A stretch of 29,836 bases of DNA from a virus, in IMG/VR virus record IMGVR_UViG_3300005588_000078, positions 1-29,836 of that record; one strand, given 5' to 3'. Made by a program: the position numbers and the translations under genes. Numbering within the stretch: the stretch's first letter is position 1; each line of letters begins with the position of its first letter. Shown here piece by piece: positions 1-5,473 of this stretch. Below the pieces are notes generated by a model. It did no database searches. It was given only the letters and a program-made list of their open reading frames with translations, and had not been told where the DNA came from.

Positions 1-117
1 GAGCGGCGGGAACGGGATCGCGCCGGAGCGCGTGTTCTGACAGCCCCAGGGCTGCCCGGTCTGACGGCGCCTGGCGAGGTGCCAGTAGCGCCGCTCGGTG
101 TGTGTGGTGGCCTGCAT
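1..117 (-). CDS. Possible divergent gene, 5' part only
   Basis: The minus strand is open from an ATG at 117 down to the left edge (39 codons). The peptide begins MQATTHTERRYWHLARRR and has a natural-looking mix of W, Y, H, Q and N, unlike most shadow frames here. The gene would diverge from the metalloprotease gene and share the 118-178 spacer, which carries a copy of the operator half-site. I do not recognise the product. The SD evidence is weak: an AAAGGTGA lies about 16 bases upstream. The plus strand of the same stretch could instead hold the end of another gene stopping at 40, so confidence is limited. Confidence 0.35.
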   Translation of the reverse strand, partial: MQATTHTERRYWHLARRRQTGQPWGCQNTRSGAIPFPPL

Positions 118-135
118 GACCCATACTATGAAGTC

Positions 136-147
136 ACCTTTCTAAAG
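136..147 (+). promoter_or_regulatory. Operator half-site copy
   Basis: ACCTTTCTAAAG closely matches CCCTTCTAAAG of the palindromic operator at 1361-1378, including the whole TCTAAAG half. The opposite half is not conserved here. It lies between the possible minus-strand gene and the metalloprotease gene, where a second repressor site would be expected. That it is an operator is inference. Confidence 0.3.
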
Positions 148-148
148 A

Positions 149-174
149 TGCAAGTGGGCTTGTGAGTTTTTTTT
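149..174 (+). terminator. Short hairpin with T8 run
   Basis: TGCAAG-TGGG-CTTGTG forms a small stem with two wobble pairs, followed by AG and eight T residues (167-174). The stem is weak but the T run is unique in this GC-rich window. It ends only four bases before the ATG at 179, so it would attenuate transcripts entering the metalloprotease gene. Confidence 0.35.
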
Positions 175-178
175 CGCC

Positions 179-922
179 ATGGCCCGGGCGAAGTCGCAGG
201 TATATGGTCTTCTCCCGCTCATGCTGGACGAAGACATGGACGCCGCGGCGGCGGCGCTGCTGATGCTCAACGGCCGAGAGCCGCCCGTCGACCCGTGGGC
301 GCTGGCCAGTTCCATGGGCTTCACCGTGCTCGACAAGCCGGGGCCCGCGTCGACGGTCGGCGTCTACATGAGCGTGGACGGGGGGATGCCCATCGAGCGC
401 CAGCGCTTCGACCTTGCGCACGAGCTCGGACACATCGCTGCATGGGAAACGGGGCTCGACGCGAAGGACTGCCGGATGGCCAGCGCCATCGCCGCGGCCC
501 TCCTCATCCCCGACCCCGCGATCAAGCGCGACCTATCACGCACCATGTGGGACCTCGCCGAGCTCGTGCCCGCCTACGGCGTGAGCTGGGAGGTGATGGC
601 GCGGCGACTTCCGAGGGTGGTTCCGTGCGTCTCCACGATCGTCGACAATGGTCGCGTGCGATGGCGTCAGCGGTCGCCCTGGCTATCTGGCCCACTGCGA
701 CCCGCGCCGCACCGACTCGAGCCGTGGGAGCGCCGCCTTGTCGACGCTGCCCTGGCGAGCGGCGAGCACTGCTACGCCGCGAATCTCGTATCGGCGTACG
801 TCGTGCGTCGCCAGGGATGGGATCGCGTGGTGCTGGTGTCGGGAGTTGAGGAGTGGGAGGCGCTCACGCGCATCCCCGACGCCGCTAGTCGGTTGCCGCT
901 CGCACTCGCTCAGCCAGCGTAG
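179..922 (+). CDS. ImmA/IrrE-family metalloprotease
   Basis: This 247-residue protein carries the zinc-protease motif HELGH at residues 81-85 (H81, E82, H85) in the setting FDLAHELGHIAAWE. This is diagnostic of the ImmA/IrrE (DUF955) family. Proteins of the family cleave a phage or ICE repressor, or act in DNA-damage responses. The family's usual N-terminal lead (AAAALLML..EPPVDPWALA..MGF) is present at residues 22-48. The C-terminal part, about 120 residues, has no recognised motif. The gene converges on the minus-strand HTH repressor gene and overlaps its end by 38 bases, so the repressor is the obvious candidate substrate (inference). The ATG at 179 lacks a clear SD and follows a T8 run; a start at the ATG at 218 would keep the whole domain. 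Confidence 0.85.
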   Translation: MARAKSQVYGLLPLMLDEDMDAAAAALLMLNGREPPVDPWALASSMGFTVLDKPGPASTVGVYMSVDGGMPIERQRFDLAHELGHIAAWETGLDAKDCRMASAIAAALLIPDPAIKRDLSRTMWDLAELVPAYGVSWEVMARRLPRVVPCVSTIVDNGRVRWRQRSPWLSGPLRPAPHRLEPWERRLVDAALASGEHCYAANLVSAYVVRRQGWDRVVLVSGVEEWEALTRIPDAASRLPLALAQPA

Positions 923-1328
923 CGAGCTCTAGATACGCCTTGGCGTCGGGCGTGCCGCCGAAGCGGCCGAAGGGGTCGCCTTTGAGGCCCTCGACGATCT
1001 CGGGCGGAAAGAGGTGTCCGAAGGCCGCCACAAACTCGTGATAGGCCGGTGGGCTCTCATCGCTGTCAATGGGGTCGCCGGTGCCGGTCTGAATCCAGCG
1101 CATGGCGATGCCGGTGCAGTCCGAGATCCGCTTCAGGTTGGTCGCGTTGGGCGCGTACTCGTCCTTCGTCCACGAGTTCACGGTCGGCCAGGAGACGCCG
1201 ACGCGCTCGGCGAGTTGGGTCTTGTTCAGCCCGGCGTACTGCATCGCCGCGAGGATGCGCTGCCCGATCGTACGTCCAACAAGGGCCACCATATCCGTCA
1301 CGTAACCGGACTGGGGTAGCGGCGTCAT
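885..1328 (-). CDS. HTH (XRE/CI-type) phage repressor
   Basis: This 147-residue protein has an N-terminal helix-turn-helix of the Cro/CI type at about residues 20-70; the segment TQLAERVGVSWPTVNSWTK is the core. The C-terminal half has no LexA/S24 autopeptidase signature, so RecA-stimulated self-cleavage is unlikely. Inactivation by the converging ImmA-like protease is an attractive alternative (inference). It is the only confident minus-strand gene. It faces the Cro-like gene at 1388 across an operator palindrome, the usual layout of a lysis-lysogeny switch. The start is ATG at 1328; an internal ATG at 1292 would remove 12 residues without touching the HTH. Confidence 0.85.
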   Translation of the reverse strand: MTPLPQSGYVTDMVALVGRTIGQRILAAMQYAGLNKTQLAERVGVSWPTVNSWTKDEYAPNATNLKRISDCTGIAMRWIQTGTGDPIDSDESPPAYHEFVAAFGHLFPPEIVEGLKGDPFGRFGGTPDAKAYLELATLAERVRAATD

Positions 1329-1351
1329 CGGAAGCCAGCCTCTTTTTTCGC

Positions 1352-1380
1352 TTGCGCCCTTCTAAAGGTAGCTTTAGAGT
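1352..1380 (+). promoter_or_regulatory. Candidate rightward early promoter
   Basis: TTGCGC (1352-1357), a 17-base spacer and TAGAGT (1375-1380) give a weak sigma70-like pair. The operator palindrome covers the spacer and the start of the -10. Transcription would begin at about 1387, next to the ATG at 1388, so the Cro-like mRNA may be nearly leaderless; no SD is visible before that ATG. Confidence 0.4.
1361..1378. promoter_or_regulatory. Operator: perfect inverted repeat
   Basis: TCTAAAG-GTAG-CTTTAGA is a perfect 7-base inverted repeat with a 4-base centre. It is AT-rich in a GC-rich region and lies in the 59-base gap between the divergent repressor and Cro-like genes. Size and position fit a dimeric HTH repressor site. 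A half-site copy occurs at 141-147. Confidence 0.75.
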
Positions 1381-1387
1381 GCCCCCC

Positions 1388-1591
1388 ATGAAGCTCGCGG
1401 ACTATGTAGAGCGAGAGGGGCGCGGCGCCATCGCCCGCATTTCTCGCGAATCTGGCGTCTCCTACACGACCGTTCACGCCATCGCGCGCCACGGTCAGAC
1501 GCTCTCCCGGTACGACCTGGCGAAGCAGATCAGCGACGCGACCGGGGGAGCGGTGACCGTGGAGGACCTCTGCGAAGAGGAGGCCGCGTGA
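1388..1591 (+). CDS. Cro-like small HTH protein
   Basis: This 67-residue protein is little more than one helix-turn-helix: IARISRESGVSYTTVHAIA at about residues 15-33, followed by LSRYDLAKQISDATGG, as in Cro/YdaS-type antirepressors. It is the first rightward gene opposite the repressor, so a Cro role at the shared operator is likely (inference). The ATG lies 9 bases after the operator and has no SD, which fits leaderless translation. The stop codon overlaps the next ATG by one base. Confidence 0.75.
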   Translation: MKLADYVEREGRGAIARISRESGVSYTTVHAIARHGQTLSRYDLAKQISDATGGAVTVEDLCEEEAA

Positions 1592-1656
1592 TGGTCTGGC
1601 AGGACCGGCATGACGTGACTGTCGGGCGGACCCCTCTCGCGGGGGAGTTGGCGTGA
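1591..1656 (+). CDS. 21-residue micro-ORF, possible leader peptide
   Basis: ATG at 1591 overlaps the stop of the Cro-like gene (TGATG) and has a strong SD, AGGAGG at 1578-1583, seven bases upstream. The peptide starts MVWQDRHDVTVG. It ends at 1656 in a GTGA overlap with the next start at 1653. Its exact fit between the neighbours suggests a translated leader that couples the two genes. The SD of the next gene (GGGGGAG, 1641-1647) can pair with CCCC just upstream, and translation of the micro-ORF would open that hairpin. No homologue is recognised. Confidence 0.5.
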   Translation: MVWQDRHDVTVGRTPLAGELA

Positions 1657-2189
1657 CCCGCACCGAAGCAACCGCACGGGTGCGCAGGGAGTGCGCGCGG
1701 GCCGGCCTGGCTCGCCACGTCGAGCGCTGCCGCCACGAGCACGGGCTGACGCAGGCGCAGTGCGCCGCGACGCTGGGCATCAGCGCGAGCCGCTGGGGCT
1801 ACCTGGAGGACCCCGACCACAAAGCGGCGATCTCGGTCGCCGACGTCGAGGCCCTCGGCGAGGTGTACCCCGACATGGCGCGCGACCTCATGGCGCGCGT
1901 GGTCGAGTCGCTGGGGCTGCGCGTGGTCGACGCCGAGCAGGCCAGCGAGGTGTACGACGACATGGCCGCGGCGGGGCGCGTGGGTGCGCTCGCTGGCCGC
2001 GTGATGGGCATGCTCGCCGAGGCGCTGGCGGATCGGCTGCTGGACCGCGGCGAAGCGGCGGCGTTGGAGCCGGTGCTGGCCGAGCTCGAGGCGCACACCG
2101 CGAGCCTGCGCGCTCGGGTGGGCGAGGCGGTGGCGAGCGGCGTGGACGCGGAGCGGCGGCTGACGGCTGTCGATGGAGGTGCGCGGTGA
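1653..2189 (+). CDS. HTH regulatory protein
   Basis: This 178-residue protein starts with GTG at 1653, five bases after the SD GGGGGAG. Residues about 20-60 contain a helix-turn-helix: HVERCRHEHGLTQAQCAATL followed by GISASRWGYLED, which resembles XRE-type domains. The remainder is alanine- and leucine-rich helix with a likely coiled coil (about 100-170), suggesting an oligomeric regulator. Its position just after a Cro-like gene recalls CII or other early regulators, but the sequence does not prove this. It overlaps the next gene by 4 bases. Confidence 0.65.
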   Translation: MTRTEATARVRRECARAGLARHVERCRHEHGLTQAQCAATLGISASRWGYLEDPDHKAAISVADVEALGEVYPDMARDLMARVVESLGLRVVDAEQASEVYDDMAAAGRVGALAGRVMGMLAEALADRLLDRGEAAALEPVLAELEAHTASLRARVGEAVASGVDAERRLTAVDGGAR

Positions 2190-2374
2190 GTGATCAGCTC
2201 AGATGGGAAAGCCGAGGGGATCGGCTCCACTTCACGGCATGCAAGCGCTTCCGCGTGCAAATGCACGGCGACGGGTGGCTGGCCGTCCGAGAGCGAGACA
2301 GGCGGCACGACGTCCTGCCCACGCTGTCCGACGCAAAGCGGTGGTGCGAGCAGATCGCGAAGTGTGCCGCATGA
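2186..2374 (+). CDS. Small GDGWL-motif protein
   Basis: A 62-residue protein beginning at GTG 2186 in a GTGA overlap with the HTH gene. It contains FRVQMHGDGWLAV followed by a predicted helix (LSDAKRWCEQIAK). The strand-strand-helix pattern with GDGWL resembles the next protein and the one at 12658, so it may be a distant member of that small family. Function unknown. Confidence 0.6.
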   Translation: MSDQLRWESRGDRLHFTACKRFRVQMHGDGWLAVRERDRRHDVLPTLSDAKRWCEQIAKCAA

Positions 2375-2568
2375 CCATCGCCGAACGCGTGCGCGTCGTC
2401 TCCACGGGCGACGGGTGGCTAGTGCAAGCGGTGCTCGACCCGCAGGGCGAGCCGGTCTGCGGCGGCTTCCACCGTCACGAGTCGACCGCCGTCCTCGAAG
2501 CGCGGCGCGCTCGTCGGGCGCTGCGGCAGCCGCAGGCGCTGGCGCATCTGCGGCGGCTCGCCGGCTAA
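2371..2568 (+). CDS. Small protein, paralogue of the 12658 gene
   Basis: A 65-residue protein with ATG at 2371 in an ATGA overlap. Its core GWLVQAVLDPQGEPVCGG is nearly repeated in the protein encoded at 12658-12963 (GWLVSMVLDPAGEPVCGG), and the DNA is clearly similar there too. It is therefore one copy of an internal duplication. A predicted C-terminal helix is rich in Arg and Ala. Last gene of the first early group; function unknown. Confidence 0.65.
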   Translation: MTIAERVRVVSTGDGWLVQAVLDPQGEPVCGGFHRHESTAVLEARRARRALRQPQALAHLRRLAG

Positions 2569-2576
2569 CCAAGTTC

Positions 2577-2595
2577 GGCCGGCTTCGCGCCGGCC
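2577..2595 (+). terminator. GC hairpin without T tract
   Basis: GGCCGGC-TTCGC-GCCGGCC, a perfect 7-base stem with a 5-base loop, lies 8 bases after the stop of the preceding gene. No T run follows; instead a C/A-rich, G-poor stretch begins. It may be a transcript-end stabiliser or a Rho-linked terminator. Confidence 0.4.
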
Positions 2596-2598
2596 CTC

Positions 2599-2640
2599 AA
2601 TCAACCCAACGACCGACCCACCAACCCAAGGACCGACCCC
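2599..2640 (+). promoter_or_regulatory. C/A-rich repeated leader, copy 1
   Basis: An almost G-free leader made of CCAACC/GACC units directly before the ATPase ATG. It shares the 14-mer CCCACCAACCCAAG (2617-2630) with the leader before the DUF669 gene. AAGGA (2628-2632) serves as SD at 8 bases spacing. Low structure could favour ribosome loading; C>G composition also resembles Rho-loading sites. Confidence 0.5.
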
Positions 2641-3378
2641 ATGGCATTCGACCTCTCATCCATCTCTTCCACGAAACAGGGCAAGCCTCCGCGCGTGATC
2701 GTCTACGGCGAGCACGGGCTGGGTAAGACCACCTTCGCGGCCGGTGCCCCGGCGCCGATCTTCATCCCGACCGAGGACGGCCTGGACAGCATCGACGCCA
2801 AGGCGTTCCCGCTCTGCCAGTCCTACGAGGACATTCTCAGCGCGATCGGCACGCTCTACAACGAGCCGCACGACTTCCGCACGGCGGTCCTCGACTCCCT
2901 CGATTGGGCCGAGGCGCTCATCGCCAAGAAGGTCGAGGCCGAGTTCAGCGAAGCGGACCGCAGCTATGGCAAGGACCGCTCGCTCATCGCGAACTTCATG
3001 CGCGAGATGCTCGAGGGCCTGAACGCCCTTCGGCTCGACCGCGGCATGGCGATCGTCCTGACGGCGCACTGCGAGATCCGCAAGTTCGACGACCCCACCG
3101 GCGACTCCTACGACCGCTTCGAGCTCAAGCTCAGCAAGCACTGCAAGCCGCTCGTGCAGGAGTGGGCCGATGTCGTCGGCTTCACCCAGATCAAGGCCAT
3201 CGTCCGCAAGGAGGACGCCGGCTTCAACAAGAAGCGCGGGCGCGCGATCGACCAGGGCGAGCGCGTGCTCCGCACCGAGCCGGCCGCCGCCTACGACGCG
3301 AAGAACCGTTACGGGCTTCCGCCCGAGCTGCCGCTGCTGTGGTCGGCGTTCGCCGATTCGTTGTCGGAGGCCGGGTAA
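2641..3378 (+). CDS. P-loop ATPase, Sak4/Rad51-like phage recombinase
   Basis: This 245-residue protein has a Walker A motif, GEHGLGKTT, at residues 23-31, following a strand (RVIVY). A Walker B-like strand AVLDSLDWAE lies near residues 82-91. The small single-domain RecA-like fold, with no other domain, matches the AAA_24 phage NTP-binding family (Sak4-like). Members of that family promote single-strand annealing or exchange together with an SSB. Its neighbours fit: a DUF669 SSB-like protein, a RecB/Cas4-like nuclease and a helicase follow. It probably acts in phage recombination-dependent replication. The ATG has a good SD in the C/A-rich leader. The stop overlaps the HNH start (TAATG). Confidence 0.8.
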   Translation: MAFDLSSISSTKQGKPPRVIVYGEHGLGKTTFAAGAPAPIFIPTEDGLDSIDAKAFPLCQSYEDILSAIGTLYNEPHDFRTAVLDSLDWAEALIAKKVEAEFSEADRSYGKDRSLIANFMREMLEGLNALRLDRGMAIVLTAHCEIRKFDDPTGDSYDRFELKLSKHCKPLVQEWADVVGFTQIKAIVRKEDAGFNKKRGRAIDQGERVLRTEPAAAYDAKNRYGLPPELPLLWSAFADSLSEAG

Positions 3379-3878
3379 TGCCTACCGCCCTCGACCGCTT
3401 CATGGCGAAGGTCCAGCCCGAGCCGAACACCGGCTGTTGGCTGTGGGACGGCGCCCTGATGAACAGTGGCTATGGCGCGTTCCGCTTCCGTGGTGGCACT
3501 CATACGGCGCACCGGGTCAGCTGGACCCTCCATCGCGGCGAGATTCCCGAGGGCGACGGCTACCACGGCACATGCGTCCTGCATCGGTGCGACGTCCGAT
3601 GCTGCGTCAACCCTGACCACCTCTTCCTCGGAACGAACGAGGACAACGTCCACGACATGTTTGCCAAGGGCAGGCAGTCGCGAGGCCACCACCCGCGTGG
3701 TGAGCGTCACAGCCAGTCTCGCCTGACGCGAGGCGAGGTTCTCCAGATCGTTCGCCGACGACGCGCCGGTGAGACCGGCGTGTCTGTGGCCAAAGACTTC
3801 GCGGTCACGCCCTCGGCGGTCGGCCGAATCATGACCGGCCGCGCATGGTCGCACGTGACCGGCATTCCGAAGCCATAG
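3378..3878 (+). CDS. HNH endonuclease, free-standing
   Basis: This 166-residue protein has an HNH_3-type domain: GYGAFRFRG near residue 30, AHRVSW, then CVLHRCDVRCCVNPDHLFLG at about 70-90, giving the His-Cys...Asn-His core with zinc-binding cysteines. The C-terminal part (about 110-160) is a predicted HTH DNA-reading segment (VSVAKDFAVTPSAVGRIM), common in homing endonucleases. It sits inside an otherwise standard ATPase-DUF669 pair, as expected for a mobile homing gene, and the two C/A-rich leaders lie one on each side of the ATPase-HNH pair. A packaging role is less likely since it is far from terL. Confidence 0.85.
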   Translation: MPTALDRFMAKVQPEPNTGCWLWDGALMNSGYGAFRFRGGTHTAHRVSWTLHRGEIPEGDGYHGTCVLHRCDVRCCVNPDHLFLGTNEDNVHDMFAKGRQSRGHHPRGERHSQSRLTRGEVLQIVRRRRAGETGVSVAKDFAVTPSAVGRIMTGRAWSHVTGIPKP

Positions 3879-3928
3879 CCAACCCAACAACCAACCGACC
3901 AACCCACCAACCCAAGAAAGAAAAGACA
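3879..3928 (+). promoter_or_regulatory. C/A-rich repeated leader, copy 2
   Basis: A G-poor leader of CCAACC/CCACC units that shares CCCACCAACCCAAG (3903-3916) exactly with copy 1 at 2617-2630. It then ends in an A/G tract (AAGAAAGAAAAGACA) just before the DUF669 ATG. The purine tract is a weak SD. Whether the repeat is a translation enhancer, a Rho-loading site or a recombination trace is unknown. Confidence 0.5.
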
Positions 3929-4378
3929 ATGAGACTAGACGGATTCAACGCAGAAGAGATCCAGCCCGACAGCTTCGATGCCCTCCCGGCCGGCTGGTAC
4001 GAGGTGATGATCGTCGAGAGCGAGAACAAGGAGACGAAGGCCGGCACCGGCTCGTATCTCCAGCTCACCCTCGAGGTCGTCAGCGGGGAGCACAGGGGGC
4101 GCAAGCTCTGGGACCGGCTCAATCTCGACAACCCGAATAGCACCGCGGTCGAGATCGCCCAGAAGACGCTCAGCGCCATCTGTCGCGCGGTCGGCGTGCT
4201 GCGTCCCCAAGACTCGGCCGAGCTCCACGACAAGCTCATGCTCGCGAAGGTCATCTCCAAGAAGTACGAGGGCGAGGACCGGAACGAGATCAAGGGGTAC
4301 AAGGAGGCCGGGGCCAAGGCGCCCGCCGCGAGCCGGGGTGCGTCGTCCGACGTGCCCGCCTGGAAGCGGGGCGCCTGA
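3929..4378 (+). CDS. DUF669 protein, SSB-like
   Basis: A 149-residue protein with the DUF669 layout: an N-terminal LPAGWYEVMIVESENKET strand pair, a central SYLQLTLEV..HRGRKLWDRLNLDN strand group at about residues 45-75, and a flexible Ala/Gly tail that ends in a Trp-containing tip (PAWKRGA). DUF669 proteins are found beside Sak4-type recombinases and RecB-like nucleases in phages and are thought to bind single-stranded DNA. Here it stands just before such a nuclease, which supports that role. The ATG follows the C/A-rich leader. Confidence 0.8.
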   Translation: MRLDGFNAEEIQPDSFDALPAGWYEVMIVESENKETKAGTGSYLQLTLEVVSGEHRGRKLWDRLNLDNPNSTAVEIAQKTLSAICRAVGVLRPQDSAELHDKLMLAKVISKKYEGEDRNEIKGYKEAGAKAPAASRGASSDVPAWKRGA

Positions 4379-4381
4379 TCG

Positions 4382-5473
4382 GTGGCTGCGCTCCCTCCCA
4401 CCTCTAGCCCCACGGTCGACGCGATTTTCGCGGCGTACGTGGACCGCGAGCGCCAGGCGCCGCGCCGGGTTCATCTCGGCGCGAGTCGCATCGGGCACGA
4501 GTGCGGGCGAGCCCTCTGGTACGAGTACCGGTGGGCGCTGCGGCCGGAGTGGGAGGGGCGCATGCTGCGCCTCTTCGAGTCGGGGCACCGCGAAGAAGCG
4601 CGGGTGATCTCGAACCTTCGACGGATCGGCGTGACTGTCGACGAGAAGGACGCGACCGGTAAGCAATATCGGTTTGGCCTGTTCGGCGAGCACTTCGGCG
4701 GCTCAATGGATGGCGCCCTCCTCGGGCTGCTCGAGGCCCCGAAGACCTGGCACGTCTTCGAGGGCAAGACGATGAACACCAAGGCGTTCGAGAAGCTGCG
4801 CAAGTCGGCTGTCTTGAACCACTCCATGGTTGCCGAGTCCGGGGGCGTGCGCGAGGTGAAGCCTCAGCACTACGCCCAGATGCAGATCTACATGGGGCTG
4901 TCCGGCATGACGCGGGCGGCCTACTTCGCCGTCTGCAAGGAGACCGACGCGATCTACTATGAGCGCGTCCACTTCAAGCGCGCGGTCTTCGAGCGGCTGG
5001 TGGGTCGAGCCGAGCAGGTGCTCAAGGCAACCGAGCCGCTGACCCGGATCAGCAGCGACCCCATGCGCCCGCCGTGCGTGTGGTGCGACTTCCGCGAGCT
5101 CTGCCAGGTCTCAGACTTCGACGAGCCGCGGACCGCGGACGTGAGCTGCCGGACCTGCGTCCACGCGACGCCCATCCTCGAAGGCGAGGGCGCGCGGTGG
5201 CGGTGCGAGCACCACGACAAGCCGCTGACCCCGCAGGCCCAGGCGCGCGCCTGCGACGAGCACCTGTTCATTCCCGCGCTCGTGCCGGCCGGCGAGCCGG
5301 TGGACGCGGGGGACGGCTGGGTCGCCTACAAGAAGCGCGACGGGCGCGTCTTCCTGAACGTCGCGGCGTCCGGCTTCCCGGCCAAGGACGCGCCGCACTA
5401 CGCGAGCGACGACCTGTCGAAGCTGCCGGCGTCCGCGCTCGGCGTGACCGATCTGGCCGAGGTCGCCGAGTGA
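4382..5473 (+). CDS. Cas4/RecB-like PD-(D/E)XK nuclease with Fe-S cysteines
   Basis: This 363-residue protein starts at GTG 4382, 3 bases after the DUF669 stop. The nuclease core shows D110 (GSMDG) and E127-G-K129 (FEGK), the PD-(D/E)XK signature, preceded by RIGHECGRALWYEY with C41. With C232, C235 and C241 (CVWCDFRELC) this gives the one-plus-three cysteine pattern that binds a 4Fe-4S cluster in Cas4 and AddB nucleases. A second cysteine group (SCRTC...WRCEHH, about residues 255-280) may bind zinc. It probably resects DNA ends for the annealing ATPase (inference). A 4-base GTGA overlap links it to the helicase gene. Confidence 0.8.
   Translation: MAALPPTSSPTVDAIFAAYVDRERQAPRRVHLGASRIGHECGRALWYEYRWALRPEWEGRMLRLFESGHREEARVISNLRRIGVTVDEKDATGKQYRFGLFGEHFGGSMDGALLGLLEAPKTWHVFEGKTMNTKAFEKLRKSAVLNHSMVAESGGVREVKPQHYAQMQIYMGLSGMTRAAYFAVCKETDAIYYERVHFKRAVFERLVGRAEQVLKATEPLTRISSDPMRPPCVWCDFRELCQVSDFDEPRTADVSCRTCVHATPILEGEGARWRCEHHDKPLTPQAQARACDEHLFIPALVPAGEPVDAGDGWVAYKKRDGRVFLNVAASGFPAKDAPHYASDDLSKLPASALGVTDLAEVAE

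Noticed and set aside
2-40. Plus-strand C-terminal tail ending PERVF at 40
   Set aside because: Only 12 codons are visible, so it cannot be told from chance. The minus reading of the same bases looks more natural and was listed instead at low confidence.
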